Shown: one piece after another, positions 13,055 through 22,459 of the stretch
Layout: every line of letters starts with the position of its first letter
How positions within the stretch are numbered: position 1 is the stretch's first letter
Virus record (IMG/VR): IMGVR_UViG_3300045051_000388
Span: 1 to 27,359 of that record
DNA: 27,359 bases
Source: a virus
Strand: one strand, 5' to 3'
Made by a program: the position numbers and the translations under genes
The notes under the pieces: model-generated
What the model saw: only the letters and a program-made list of their open reading frames with translations
The model's database searches: none
What the model was told of the DNA's origin: nothing

Positions 13055-14328
13055 CCCTTGCTCTCTGGATTCTCCTGATGGGGATCACGCAGCCGGGCGG
13101 GGCGGGGACGACCATATTCCTCTATGACGACTCTGACGCCACGAACCACGCCTCGGCTCCGGGGCCTCACACCTTCGCCGAGATTGCGACTGCCTTCCCA
13201 GCCGACTTCGTAGACAACGGCACGAACCAGAAGTCCTATCGAGCCAAGGTATCGGTCCAGATCGGGGACGCGGGAGTCGGCACCGCCACGACCACGCTCC
13301 AAGATACGAACGTCACGGCCATCTGGGACAACACGAAAACTCTGGCCTGGAGAGCCACGCAGCAGACATCCTGGAATCTGAATCTTGGGACCAAGGTAGG
13401 GTCTGGAAACACAGCGTCCGGGAAGGACGGCTGCGTCCTCGTCTTTGGGGCTATCTCCACGATCCGAGGGAACTTGGCCGTCTACGGCGGGGCCATCAAG
13501 ACGACATCGGGAGCCATTAGCTTTATAACCTCTGTCGGGACTGTGACAGACATCCAGAATTGCCTCATTCAGTCCTCGGTCGCCGGAGTGGCGCCGATTG
13601 GCCCCCAGTTCTCCGGAACTGCGAACCTCTACAACATAGACATTTCCCACGCAACAACGTCTCAAGTCCTGTCTCAGTTCACCACTACCTCGGCAGAGCG
13701 GATCACGGTCTGCGCCACGTCTCCGACCACGTTCATACAGTCTGCCATTACGTTCCTATTCATTAAGGATCTGAAAATGATTGGCTCCCCGACCACATCA
13801 GATATTCGGTGGTCTGGAGCGGGACCTACTAACTGGCAGTTTGTGCGTCCCGTATTTACCGGGGCCGCTCCCAAGTTCACCGGAGCCTCTTCGGGCAACC
13901 CGAGCCTGAGTGCCGCAACGTGGGAGTATTGGCTCTGGGACGTGAAGGTTGTAGACGGGGCCGGGGTTCCGATTGCGGGGATTCCAGTCAAGCTCACGGA
14001 CGGAACCGGAGAAGTGCAGGTCAACACGACGACCGTCGCGACGGGGCAGGTAACCTTCGGTAGCGGCATCACAGCCAATGCGGTCAAAGTGATGGACCAC
14101 TACTTGGTGGGAACGACATACACGCAGAGGCACCGGAGCCCGTTCCTCGCGGAGTTCAATACAGGTGCGGGAATGAACGCGAATTACCCGTCCAAGCGGT
14201 ACTACTTCCGGTGGCCCGGCTATGAGTCCATCACCACGAGTTCGGGCACCTTTGAGGACGTAGCAGACATTGTGGCCATGGGTGACCCGAGCGGCGGGCC
14301 AACGAACTGGGTGGAGCTGGCCCTGTGA
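13015..14328 (+). CDS. Tail fibre / receptor-binding protein (probable)
   Basis: 437 aa. After a short N-terminus (with a hydrophobic stretch LVTLALWILL at residues 13-22) comes Ser/Thr/Gly-rich beta sequence. Residues about 145-270 resemble beta-helix coils (AVYGGAIKTTSGAISF, VTDIQNCLIQ). About residues 305-345 (WDVKVVDGAGVPIAGIPVKL) look like a carboxypeptidase-regulatory-like beta-sandwich, a module frequent in surface and fibre proteins. The start is uncertain: ATG 13015 has GAGG close by; ATG 13078 would remove the hydrophobic stretch but lacks a ribosome site. It ends as GTGA with the tailspike gene. Confidence 0.65.
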   Translation: MADPNQNHLRSLVTLALWILLMGITQPGGAGTTIFLYDDSDATNHASAPGPHTFAEIATAFPADFVDNGTNQKSYRAKVSVQIGDAGVGTATTTLQDTNVTAIWDNTKTLAWRATQQTSWNLNLGTKVGSGNTASGKDGCVLVFGAISTIRGNLAVYGGAIKTTSGAISFITSVGTVTDIQNCLIQSSVAGVAPIGPQFSGTANLYNIDISHATTSQVLSQFTTTSAERITVCATSPTTFIQSAITFLFIKDLKMIGSPTTSDIRWSGAGPTNWQFVRPVFTGAAPKFTGASSGNPSLSAATWEYWLWDVKVVDGAGVPIAGIPVKLTDGTGEVQVNTTTVATGQVTFGSGITANAVKVMDHYLVGTTYTQRHRSPFLAEFNTGAGMNANYPSKRYYFRWPGYESITTSSGTFEDVADIVAMGDPSGGPTNWVELAL

Positions 14329-16250
14329 CCACGTTCTCTGGGACCCTGGCGATTCGGGCCATGAAGGACGGTGACTTCCAGGCCACCATATTCCCAGGTA
14401 CAGGGACAGGGCTTCAGGCCGCCATTGACTCTTTAGCGGGTGGCAAGGGGAAAGTGGCAATGGGGCCTGGGACGCTCCAAGTGAGTACCGCGGTCAGCAT
14501 CCACGGCGGGTGCCATTTAGAGGGAGCAGGGCCGGGGCTCACGGTCATCAAGAGGCAAACGGGCACCCTGACCGGAGGAGACGCGGCTTATAGTGGGAAC
14601 CTCCTCCTTGTGACTCCGTTCGGTTCTAACGGGGTGAATCCAAGCGGCGTAGGCCAAGCCCAGGCGGACATCGTTGTCTCAGAACTCACGCTGGATGGGA
14701 ATCAGTCCGCCTTCGCCATCAACCCGGCCACACCCAGGCATATGGGAATCTACGCCACCTGGGTGGATAAGATGACGATCACCAACATCGAGGTGAAGAA
14801 CTTCCTACAGACAGGTATCCAGTTAGACACTTGCCGTGACTCGTTCATCACGGATAGCAACATCCATGACTGCGGGCAGTATGCGAGCGCCAGCGCCCGG
14901 AACGGCATCAGCATCATCGACAACCAGAACGGGACGGGAAACGACTACTCCAGACGGTTCGTGATCGACGGTTGCGTCATAAATACAGTGAATGACGCCG
15001 GAATCGACCTGACGAATATGCAGGATGTTACAGTATCCAACTGCATCTTGAACAACTGCGGCAACGGCTGCGTCGAGATCGAGGGGCACGTTGCAGGTAG
15101 CACTACGATTCGAAACCTCAGATTCTCGAACATCACGGCCTACAACGCTACGAGCTGGTTTGCCACGGTCGGGGCTGACCCAGGAGTCGGTATCTCCCTC
15201 TTTGACATAAGCATTGAGAACGTAGTCTGTAACTTCCACTCGACGCTCCATACGAACGGAGCCGTAGCGGTCGGGATCAACGCCCCGGTCAAGCGGTTCC
15301 GCATGGCTAACTGCTCTTTTTACAACATCAACAGCAAGGGCGACGCCGCCACGAACGGGGTCTATTTCGGGGCAAACTCCACGATCACGGACGGGGAGAT
15401 CCGAGACTGTCTCTTCGAGTATCCGTCCCTGAACTCGAACGGTGACTGCGTTGGCATCAATGTCCGCGGCAGTATCTACAACTTACAGATCAGCGATACG
15501 GTTCTGAGGAACGTCTCAGGGGTCGGGGTCAATGTGGGCCTCGTAGCGAGCGGCGGCACGCTTCAGGACGTGACTATATCGAATGTAACGGTGGACCAGG
15601 GGAATAGCCACGGGTTTTCGATTTACACGACAACGGGCGGTACGGGTCCAGTGAGCCGGGTCATCATGGACGGATGCATCGTGCGGGACTCCTGCCAGCT
15701 TGGAACATCCAGTGCGGCCTTCAACCTGTCTCAGTCCACGAACGCCGCCGGAGACACCCTTAAGGACGTGACGATTCGGGATTGTCACGCGAGGCGTGTG
15801 TCGGGGGTTGGCACCATGACTCAGGGTGTCCGGTTCTTCCAGAACGGGGCCGGGACATTGGACACGATTTACTGTGGCTCGAATATCTTCGACAGCTTGA
15901 CCGGCTCTCATTACGTGGTGGCCAGCGGCACTCCTACCAATGTCAGGCTTGAAGTGCGCGCAGGCAAGGGCTCCAACATCACCGCTGCTGCGACCATATT
16001 CATCCCACCGGATGGTGATGTCTTTCACGTTACTGGGAACACCAACATCACGAACGGCATCACGGTGAATCCGTGGGACAACGGCAGGACCGTCAAACTC
16101 ATCTTTGAGGGCACCCCGACGGTCAGTGATACCGGCACATCCAAGCTCGCCGGTAACTTCGTGGCGGCTGGCACCACCAATGACTTTGACGTTCTCACGC
16201 TTACCTGCGATGGAACCAACTGGTACGAGGTGGCAAGGAGTGTGAACTAA
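14325..16250 (+). CDS. Tailspike, parallel beta-helix (pectate-lyase-like)
   Basis: 641 aa. An N-terminal piece with GLQAAIDSLAGGKGKVAMGP is the usual entry into a pectate-lyase-like spike domain. From about residue 60 to 540 there are repeated beta-helix coils, each with a buried Asn/Cys/Val pattern (DVTVSNCILNNCGNGCVEI, DVTISNVTVDQGNSHG). The last 90 residues form a separate beta domain (NGITVNPWDNGRTVKLIFEG), likely a trimer cap. Such spikes bind and often cut host surface polysaccharide, but I cannot assign catalytic residues. The start is GTG 14325, overlapping the previous stop. Confidence 0.83.
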   Translation: MTTFSGTLAIRAMKDGDFQATIFPGTGTGLQAAIDSLAGGKGKVAMGPGTLQVSTAVSIHGGCHLEGAGPGLTVIKRQTGTLTGGDAAYSGNLLLVTPFGSNGVNPSGVGQAQADIVVSELTLDGNQSAFAINPATPRHMGIYATWVDKMTITNIEVKNFLQTGIQLDTCRDSFITDSNIHDCGQYASASARNGISIIDNQNGTGNDYSRRFVIDGCVINTVNDAGIDLTNMQDVTVSNCILNNCGNGCVEIEGHVAGSTTIRNLRFSNITAYNATSWFATVGADPGVGISLFDISIENVVCNFHSTLHTNGAVAVGINAPVKRFRMANCSFYNINSKGDAATNGVYFGANSTITDGEIRDCLFEYPSLNSNGDCVGINVRGSIYNLQISDTVLRNVSGVGVNVGLVASGGTLQDVTISNVTVDQGNSHGFSIYTTTGGTGPVSRVIMDGCIVRDSCQLGTSSAAFNLSQSTNAAGDTLKDVTIRDCHARRVSGVGTMTQGVRFFQNGAGTLDTIYCGSNIFDSLTGSHYVVASGTPTNVRLEVRAGKGSNITAAATIFIPPDGDVFHVTGNTNITNGITVNPWDNGRTVKLIFEGTPTVSDTGTSKLAGNFVAAGTTNDFDVLTLTCDGTNWYEVARSVN

Positions 16251-16477
16251 TGCCTGCGACCCCGACCCCTTGGACCGAACTCATCGGAGACGCCCCAGCC
16301 TGGCAGGAAGGAATCACCGTCTCAGACGGTGACGACTTCTTTATAGACTTTCTCTTTGAGGGTACAGGAACAACGGCCATCATGCCCTGGACAGGGCCGG
16401 AACTGAGCCTATCCGTGGCCACGCCGGCGACGGAGCTGAGCGTAGCGGCCACGAGCTGGACCGAACTCGTCCTATAG
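16250..16477 (+). CDS. Small protein after the tailspike
   Basis: 75 aa with a W-TEL pattern at both ends (PTPWTELIGDAP and SWTELVL) and an acidic middle (SDGDDFFIDFLFEG). The start overlaps the tailspike stop as TAATG. Proteins with such Trp-Thr repeats occur beside phage fibres, but I do not recognise a family. A chaperone or minor fibre component is possible. Confidence 0.6.
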   Translation: MPATPTPWTELIGDAPAWQEGITVSDGDDFFIDFLFEGTGTTAIMPWTGPELSLSVATPATELSVAATSWTELVL

Positions 16478-16486
16478 GGAGCGAAC

Positions 16487-16660
16487 ATGGCGAACTGGAT
16501 TGCGGCGGCAGTGAAGCATAAGGGCGCGCTCCATCGGTCCCTCAAGGTGCCCATGGGGAAGAAGATTCCACTTGCCGCGCTGGCGATTGCGGCGAAGAAG
16601 GGGGGCAAGATGGGCCAGAGGGCCAGGCTTGCCGAGACCCTTCGAGGGTTTCATAAGTGA
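16487..16660 (+). CDS. 57-aa basic virion-region microprotein
   Basis: ATG 16487 to TGA 16660, basic and helical (MANWIAAAVKHKGALHRSLK, then VPMGKKIP, then an Ala/Lys helix and a final ARLAETLRGF). The motif GALH-x-x-L-x-VP-x-GKKIP followed by AAKKGGK-x-GQRARLA is one I associate with small conserved phage proteins near head-tail genes. GGAG lies five bases upstream, and the stop overlaps the adaptor's GTG as GTGA. The biochemical function is unknown. Confidence 0.75.
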   Translation: MANWIAAAVKHKGALHRSLKVPMGKKIPLAALAIAAKKGGKMGQRARLAETLRGFHK

Positions 16661-17349
16661 GCACCACGGCGGAACTCGTCACCAAGGTAAGGCTCGCGTT
16701 CGGCGAGGATTCAACGTCCGCGACCCAGGTATCAGACGTTCAAATCGTGAGCTTCCTGAATGACCGGCAGATGGAGATCTGTGCCGACACGAACATTCTC
16801 GTTAGCGCCTGGACCGGCTCCTGCGTCGTCGGGCAGAGGGAATACTCGGTCCCCGCGGAGTACCTGACCACGGAGGCCATCCAGCTCTACCGTACCACCG
16901 GGGACCGGGCCCAATGGTGGCTCACGAGGGTCCAGCTAGAGGACTTGGACGCAAGGCGTGGCTCGGGAAGCCCTCGGAAGTTCGCCACCTGGGGGCTCAA
17001 TGTGAGCGGGGACAACTCTCCCGCCTTCTTCGTGGACCCGATTCCCGACGCGAACTCCGCGGCGAACGATTTGATCTGCTACGGACGCCAACTTCCCAAG
17101 ACGATGGTGTCAGGAGGGCAGGGGCCGGAGATTCGCCAGAGGTGGCAGAACGCGCTCGTCATGGGAGCCGCCGCGGACGTGTGCATGCGACTCGCTCCGG
17201 GAGATTCCCAGTCCATAGCCCTCGCGGACCGGTACGAGGCGAAGTGGAGAGCAGCCAAGCAGGAAGCGGAGTCTCAGAACACCCAGGACTTGTACAAGGC
17301 GATGGCGGCAAGGGACACGATGGGGTACGGAAGTGGCTGGCCCTTCTAA
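16657..17349 (+). CDS. Head-tail adaptor (gatekeeper-like)
   Basis: 230 aa, close to the roughly 200 residues of T7 gp11-type adaptors. The N-terminal helices (ELVTKVRLAFGEDSTSATQV and IVSFLNDRQMEICA) are the usual beginning of these proteins; a beta middle follows, and a helical C-terminus (LADRYEAKWRAAKQEAESQN). Adaptors form the ring under the portal to which the nozzle binds. Position directly before the nozzle gene supports this. The start is GTG 16657, coupled to the previous gene. Confidence 0.75.
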   Translation: MSTTAELVTKVRLAFGEDSTSATQVSDVQIVSFLNDRQMEICADTNILVSAWTGSCVVGQREYSVPAEYLTTEAIQLYRTTGDRAQWWLTRVQLEDLDARRGSGSPRKFATWGLNVSGDNSPAFFVDPIPDANSAANDLICYGRQLPKTMVSGGQGPEIRQRWQNALVMGAAADVCMRLAPGDSQSIALADRYEAKWRAAKQEAESQNTQDLYKAMAARDTMGYGSGWPF

Positions 17350-19774
17350 TACGATAGCGTGCATACCCCTCCGGACCGTCACGGACGGCCCTCTCTTTGG
17401 TACGCCTCCCGGGACTTTATCCTCGTTGGTCAATATGGAACTCCAACGTGGGGATAATGGAATGTATGCCGAGGCCAGGGGCGGCCTCGATCGCATGATG
17501 CCTCTGGGCGGGACTGGTGCTAACGCGATCACTCAAGGCGGGTATTCCGCAGTCCATCAAGTCTGCACGTCTACGGGATGGATTCGGACGTTCGACGCCT
17601 CAGCGGGGGTAGGCTCCCAGTATTCAGCCAACTTCCAATTCCACCCAGGATGGTATCAGCCGTTTCCGACGAATTCGGCACTCAATAGCGCCATCTACTT
17701 TGGCTCTGATTCCCCGTTCTCTCGGATTGGCGTCCAAGTTTATAACGCGGCCAATTGGACCGTGACCCTCGTTTATGAGTATTGGAACGGGTCCAACTTC
17801 AACACGGCTCTTACGACCGATGAGACGATAGATTTTACGACCTTTGGAACCAAGACGGCGACTTGGAAGATTCCTACCGATTGGGCCACGACCACTGTCG
17901 GAGACGCAGGGACTGGCAACATCCTCAAATATTGGATGCGGATTCGCGTCTCTGTGAGAACTGCGGTTGTCATCTCTCCGACATTAAACACAGCCTTCGG
18001 CATCTGGAACGGGATGCGGGAGGTTTACGAGGCCAATAACGACTGCCGGACACTCGGACTTGGGGGGACGCTTAGGAGAAGGGGACAGAGCGGCACTACC
18101 GAGGAATGGTTCTCTGTTGGAACGTCCCTATTTAACGGCTCGGCCATGCCTACTCGGCTCTCTTCCTATCGGGGCCGCACTGTCCTCGTGAACGGGCGGG
18201 ACCAAAAGCACTGGGACGGGTATTCCATTCGGGACTTGGGACTGGCCAAGCCAGGCACAGGCACCGTGCTCTCTGCGGTCGGTGGAGCTGCGACCGGATT
18301 CGGCACTCGCGTGACCCGAGTCTGGATTGCGTTTGGATACGGGCCCATTGTCATGCCGGACGGAGGGCACCCAGGATCTCAGTTCGACGCTCAGCCCATG
18401 TACGGATGGAGCCAAGCCACGTATGTGGGAGAGCAAGCCACGACTGCGGGAGCCAATGAGCGCATCCGAGTGGACTGGACGGCTCTCTCCATCAATTCCA
18501 ATGTGTCGGCCCTCGGAATCTACATCACGGACGACCTGACCGGAGTCACTACGAACAAGGCAATCTATCCGGCTCGTCTCTTTGACTGTATGGAGCGGGC
18601 TTACTTTCTCAATCTCCTGACGATTGACCTCGGGTCCTACGGCACCAATCCCACAGACCCGCTTTTCCCGCCCCAAGAGGCGGTGATCTACGACAACACG
18701 CCCCCCAGTCGATGCAAATACATGGGTGTCTTTCAAAACCGGCTCATGCTCGGGGACGATGAGACGTGGTACATCTCAGACGCCTTCCAGCCTGATGTCT
18801 TCTCCACAAAGTCAACGACAGGCTATATCCGGCTCACAAAGGCCGGAGGTGGAAGGAATATGGGCGGGATCGAGTTTGGTTCTCAGTTCGTTATGTTTAC
18901 GGAGGACCAGACCTGGGGTGTCGATTCGATTGACCTCGATACCTACAACCTCTATCCCATTGCCCTGAATATCGGATGTGTGGCCCCGGACGCGGCGGTC
19001 GCGGGAGACGGGCTGTTGGTCTGGCCAGCCCGAGATGGATTCTACGCCTGGGATGGAACCAGGAAGCCGCCCTGGAAGATATCGAAGGACATGGAAACCA
19101 CCTTCTTTAAACTGTCCTACGAGACAATCGGGGGTGCTAGGGCGACGATCCATAACGGTCGCTATGACGTGAGACTGGCTACTCCCAATTACTCATCCAC
19201 GGGGCTTGCGTATCGATTTAGGTTCGATTCAGGAAAGTGGAGCGCGATCACCCTGGCGGGCTTCACATCCACGCTCTTCCCAGTGGCTACGGTCTACGCG
19301 CCGTTGGGGAATAACGACGCAGGATACATCCATCCAGTCTGGGCGAAGGTAGACTACGGGACCGGAGCGGGAGACTACCCCTTATTCCTGGGCGAACTCA
19401 CGACGCAGGACAACGGGACCAATTACACATGTTCCGGGACTATGTATTTCTCTCAGAACCCGTCCGAAGTCTTCTCAGCGAGCAGGGTGATTTGCTATTA
19501 CCAGGCCTCAGATGGCTGGCAGACTCCGACTTTGACGTTAGCGACGGCCGCCCCGATCGGCTCCTCACCTGGGACGCTCGGGACCGGCACCCCAGACCTC
19601 GGGGATGACTACAACATCATCGGTGGAACCTTCTCTCAGGCCAGCCGTGGCACGTCAGACCTGCGAGTCACGTTCTCTGTAGCGTCTCAAGCCTCGGGAA
19701 CTGTGAACGCTCAACGGTTCTTTGGGGGCTTCATTGAGGGCAATGCGAACAAGATTCGGCGGGGTTCGATTTGA
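17333..19774 (+). CDS. Tail nozzle / tubular protein B-like
   Basis: 813 aa, near the roughly 790 residues of T7 gp12. It is strand-rich throughout with propeller-like repeats. The segment MGVFQNRLMLGDDETWYISD, followed by QPDVFSTK, is characteristic of podovirus nozzle or stabilisation proteins, which plug and extend the tail tube. A middle insertion (about residues 100-215) looks like a separate beta-sandwich. The start is GTG 17333, overlapping the adaptor by 17 bases; the ribosome site is modest. Confidence 0.8.
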   Translation: MAGPSNTIACIPLRTVTDGPLFGTPPGTLSSLVNMELQRGDNGMYAEARGGLDRMMPLGGTGANAITQGGYSAVHQVCTSTGWIRTFDASAGVGSQYSANFQFHPGWYQPFPTNSALNSAIYFGSDSPFSRIGVQVYNAANWTVTLVYEYWNGSNFNTALTTDETIDFTTFGTKTATWKIPTDWATTTVGDAGTGNILKYWMRIRVSVRTAVVISPTLNTAFGIWNGMREVYEANNDCRTLGLGGTLRRRGQSGTTEEWFSVGTSLFNGSAMPTRLSSYRGRTVLVNGRDQKHWDGYSIRDLGLAKPGTGTVLSAVGGAATGFGTRVTRVWIAFGYGPIVMPDGGHPGSQFDAQPMYGWSQATYVGEQATTAGANERIRVDWTALSINSNVSALGIYITDDLTGVTTNKAIYPARLFDCMERAYFLNLLTIDLGSYGTNPTDPLFPPQEAVIYDNTPPSRCKYMGVFQNRLMLGDDETWYISDAFQPDVFSTKSTTGYIRLTKAGGGRNMGGIEFGSQFVMFTEDQTWGVDSIDLDTYNLYPIALNIGCVAPDAAVAGDGLLVWPARDGFYAWDGTRKPPWKISKDMETTFFKLSYETIGGARATIHNGRYDVRLATPNYSSTGLAYRFRFDSGKWSAITLAGFTSTLFPVATVYAPLGNNDAGYIHPVWAKVDYGTGAGDYPLFLGELTTQDNGTNYTCSGTMYFSQNPSEVFSASRVICYYQASDGWQTPTLTLATAAPIGSSPGTLGTGTPDLGDDYNIIGGTFSQASRGTSDLRVTFSVASQASGTVNAQRFFGGFIEGNANKIRRGSI

Positions 19775-20097
19775 GCGCCTTTAAGCGGTTTCGGATCACT
19801 TCAAAGGATATGGCCCTTTCGACGGTAAGGCTACAGCCGGGGAGCTTCAAGCGGCCTGGGTCCTATTCGCAGACTCGGACCAATGCGAGAGAGCGAAGGC
19901 TAACCGTGACGTTTCCGGGCACGGCAAACCAACCTACGGTGGTCTTCCACGGTCTTGGGTTCGCACCGTCGGGATATGCCGTTTTGAGTCAGGGCAGCGG
20001 GATCATCTATAACGACACTCCGCTACCGTCCACGAGCCGAGTGATCGTGCTCAAGTCGAACACCGCCAATTTGGTAGCGGACATCCTCGTCCGATAG
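19771..20097 (+). CDS. Small tail-associated beta protein
   Basis: 108 aa with an N-terminal basic stretch and a strand-rich C-terminal half (TVVFHGLGFAPSGYAVLSQG) like a small fibre-attachment or spike-tip domain. TTG 19771 overlaps the nozzle stop as TTGA; an internal ATG (19810) is an alternative start. The function is inferred from position only. Confidence 0.65.
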   Translation: MSAFKRFRITSKDMALSTVRLQPGSFKRPGSYSQTRTNARERRLTVTFPGTANQPTVVFHGLGFAPSGYAVLSQGSGIIYNDTPLPSTSRVIVLKSNTANLVADILVR

Positions 20098-20105
20098 GGG
20101 GAACG

Positions 20106-20648
20106 ATGGGAAAGAGAAACGCCTACGATTACGGGCTCCAAGACCTGCCGGACGAGACGCTTCAAGCCTTGGCTGGGAACCCCCACCTCTACGGGGAGAA
20201 GTCTAGGTTTGCAGCTCAGGAGCTTGCGGGACGACGGGGCATCTACTCCGAGGCAGACCGATACCGGGCTGCGCTTGAGAAGGCTACGTTCGGGGACTTC
20301 GGGAGGCAGTACGGGGCGGGCTTGGGGCAGATCACGAACTACCTGGCTCGGAGTGGGCCCTTGGCCGACTCGGGAGCGGCTACGGCGCTTAGGGCCAAGC
20401 TCGCCAGCCAACTCTACGGGCAGGCTCAATCTAGGATTGGTGGCGGGTATGCGGACTACCTCGCCCAGCTCTTGAAGCAGCGGAGGGGGTACGGGTATCA
20501 GGCGGCACTTCAGAGAATGAGCCAAAACCAGAATCGGAACAAATCGGTCGGAAGTTGGATCGGGTCGGCTCTGGGTGGTGTGGGAGGGGCAATCCTGGGC
20601 GGGCCTGCCGGTGCCGCAGCCGGATACCAGATCGGCGGGAGCCTCTAA
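20106..20648 (+). CDS. Internal virion (ejection) protein, glycine zipper
   Basis: 180 aa. The N-terminal two-thirds are helical and charged; the C-terminus is a glycine-zipper segment (SALGGVGGAILGGPAGAAAG, residues about 154-173) able to insert into membranes. Podovirus ejection proteins leave the capsid before the DNA and build a channel across the host envelope; size and position match the smallest of them. ATG 20106 has GGGG five bases upstream. The gene is followed within one base by the next ejection gene. Confidence 0.72.
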   Translation: MGKRNAYDYGLQDLPDETLQALAGNPHLYGEKSRFAAQELAGRRGIYSEADRYRAALEKATFGDFGRQYGAGLGQITNYLARSGPLADSGAATALRAKLASQLYGQAQSRIGGGYADYLAQLLKQRRGYGYQAALQRMSQNQNRNKSVGSWIGSALGGVGGAILGGPAGAAAGYQIGGSL

Positions 20649-20649
20649 T

Positions 20650-21687
20650 ATGGCCTACGTCCCAGACTGGTTGAATAGCGAGACTCCAGAGGAGCGGGCC
20701 TGGAAGATGCGCGGCATCGCCTTGAATCAGCCTGGAGGCGGGGCCGCAGAGTCCAACTACCGCTCCAACCACGGCTCTGCTCCCTACGAGGAAACACTCA
20801 ACCGGGCCCGGCAGAGGCTTGGCTGGAGAGACATCCTCCTAGGGGCAGCGGCAGGGCTTTCGGCGGGTCCAGGGCTCAATCCGGCATATAGCTTCGGGAG
20901 AGGGTTTGCAGCCTCCTACGGGCGTTCCCAGGCGGCCCACGATGCCGCTATGAAGTATGCCGAGGATCAGGCTCAGAGAAAGGCCGCGGAGGAGGATAAG
21001 GCGTACCAGAGGGAGAAGGACGCGGCATACCTACGGATTGCCGAGAAGAACGCCACCAAGCCGCCGGAGAAGCCCGCGCCTCCGCCCAAGCTGACCAAGG
21101 CCCAGGAGGCTGAGGCCACGCTTGGCAGACCCTTGACTGAGACCGAAAAGCAAATCGTTGCCGGGGTCTACCGGGAGCCCAAGGTCGTGAAGCCTCCCAA
21201 GGCCACCGCACCGCCCAAACCTGGCGCGGCCGAGAAGCCTGCCACAGGAGCGGAGCGGCAGACCCTTGCCTTCTACAACCGGGCCCAAGACGCTTCGAAT
21301 GCAATCGCCAAGATCGAAGACAAGATCAGTGGGGAGAACTGGATAAAGCAGATCCAGCTAGAGCGTGCTCCGAATTGGGCCAAAAGTCCCACGCAGCAGG
21401 TCTACAGACAGGCTCAGAGGGCTTTCACTGAGGCTCGGCTTCGCAAGGAATCCGGGGCCCAGATCTCGGCTAGCGAGTACGAGAACGACGCGAAAACCTA
21501 CTTCGCCCAGCCGGGCGACTCCCAGGATGTCGTGGAACGGAAGCGGAAGTCTAGGCAGGTCGTGTTGAACGGGCTCAAGTTCGGGGCTGGGAAAGCCTAC
21601 AAGGAGTTCTACGGGAACCAGGGCAACGCCGGCCCGCCTACCTCTACCTTCAGCCCAGAGGCAGCTCGGCAAAAGTATGGCTACTAG
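20650..21687 (+). CDS. Internal virion (ejection) protein
   Basis: 345 aa. Layout: a mixed N-terminus, a Gly/Ala-rich segment (ILLGAAAGLSAGPGLNPAYS, about residues 64-83), an Ala/Lys/Glu coiled coil (about 100-140), a Pro/Lys linker, then a conserved-looking C-terminal domain (AFTEARLRKESGAQISASEY, then YFAQPGDSQDVVERKRKSRQ). I have seen this ESGA-x-IS-x-SEYE...YF-x-QPGDS pattern in phage ejection-type proteins. The start at ATG 20650 avoids an upstream extension that only shadows the previous gene. Confidence 0.68.
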   Translation: MAYVPDWLNSETPEERAWKMRGIALNQPGGGAAESNYRSNHGSAPYEETLNRARQRLGWRDILLGAAAGLSAGPGLNPAYSFGRGFAASYGRSQAAHDAAMKYAEDQAQRKAAEEDKAYQREKDAAYLRIAEKNATKPPEKPAPPPKLTKAQEAEATLGRPLTETEKQIVAGVYREPKVVKPPKATAPPKPGAAEKPATGAERQTLAFYNRAQDASNAIAKIEDKISGENWIKQIQLERAPNWAKSPTQQVYRQAQRAFTEARLRKESGAQISASEYENDAKTYFAQPGDSQDVVERKRKSRQVVLNGLKFGAGKAYKEFYGNQGNAGPPTSTFSPEAARQKYGY

Positions 21688-22456
21688 CCTAAGCCCAGAC
21701 CGCCGCTCCCAACTGGACGGCATTGTCCAGAAGATGCAAGCCAACGGGGAGACCGACGACTACATCCAGGGCGTCGTCAACGACTTCAAGACGAAGTACG
21801 CTGCGGCCCCGCCTTCCCCGTTTCGCCCCATTGACGCCATAGGGGCTGCGATGGGAGGGCCAGGCCAAGGACTCCTCAAAATAACGCCGCCGTCCATGCT
21901 CCCAGCCGCGGGAGGCATCATCGGAGGTATTGGTGCCGGAGTCCCTGGCGCGATTGCAGGCGGGGCTCTTGGCCGTGGGGCCGAAGATGTGCTTACGGAA
22001 CGCCCAACCTCATTTGGCCGCATGGCCCAAGAAGGGGCTAGGCAGGGGGCATGGCAGGTCGCGGGCACTGGACTTGGGGTATTGGCAGGAGTGGCGGGCC
22101 GGGAGATCGGACCTCTGGCGTCCAAGGTAGCCAGGATGGGACGGAATCCCATTATTCGAGAACTGTCCAGGACATCTCGCCTCGGGCTTCCGCTTGGTGG
22201 TGCGCTCACTCACGGGATCCCGGGTGCCATGGCTGGAATCGCGCTTCCATTGGCTGGACGTGCCGCGATGGGGGTCGCCATGAGCCCGAAGACGGCGGCT
22301 TTTCTCGGTAGCGAAGCCTTTCGGACCTTTGCCCGGCAGTCTCCAAGGGCAGCCGCGGAACTCTATCGGCAGTTGGTGTTGACCGAGCAACCGGACGCAA
22401 CGCAGCAGCCGACCGTTCGCCCCGGTCGGTCCACCTTGAGGGGTACGCAAAGGTGA
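21677..22456 (+). CDS. Glycine-zipper ejection or membrane-active protein
   Basis: 259 aa. The N-terminus (LDGIVQKMQANGETDDYIQG) matches a short helical motif often found at the start of phage internal proteins. The middle is very Gly/Ala-rich, with two or three membrane-capable zippers (GGIIGGIGAGVPGAIAGGAL; ALTHGIPGAMAGIALPLAG). The start overlaps the previous gene by 11 bases. With its two upstream neighbours it probably forms the DNA-translocation channel. Confidence 0.68.
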   Translation: MATSLSPDRRSQLDGIVQKMQANGETDDYIQGVVNDFKTKYAAAPPSPFRPIDAIGAAMGGPGQGLLKITPPSMLPAAGGIIGGIGAGVPGAIAGGALGRGAEDVLTERPTSFGRMAQEGARQGAWQVAGTGLGVLAGVAGREIGPLASKVARMGRNPIIRELSRTSRLGLPLGGALTHGIPGAMAGIALPLAGRAAMGVAMSPKTAAFLGSEAFRTFARQSPRAAAELYRQLVLTEQPDATQQPTVRPGRSTLRGTQR

Positions 22457-22459
22457 GCC

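Noticed and set aside
12775-13665. 296-codon minus-strand frame opposite the fibre gene
   Set aside because: Antisense shadow with Arg/Gly/Val-rich composition and no start signal.
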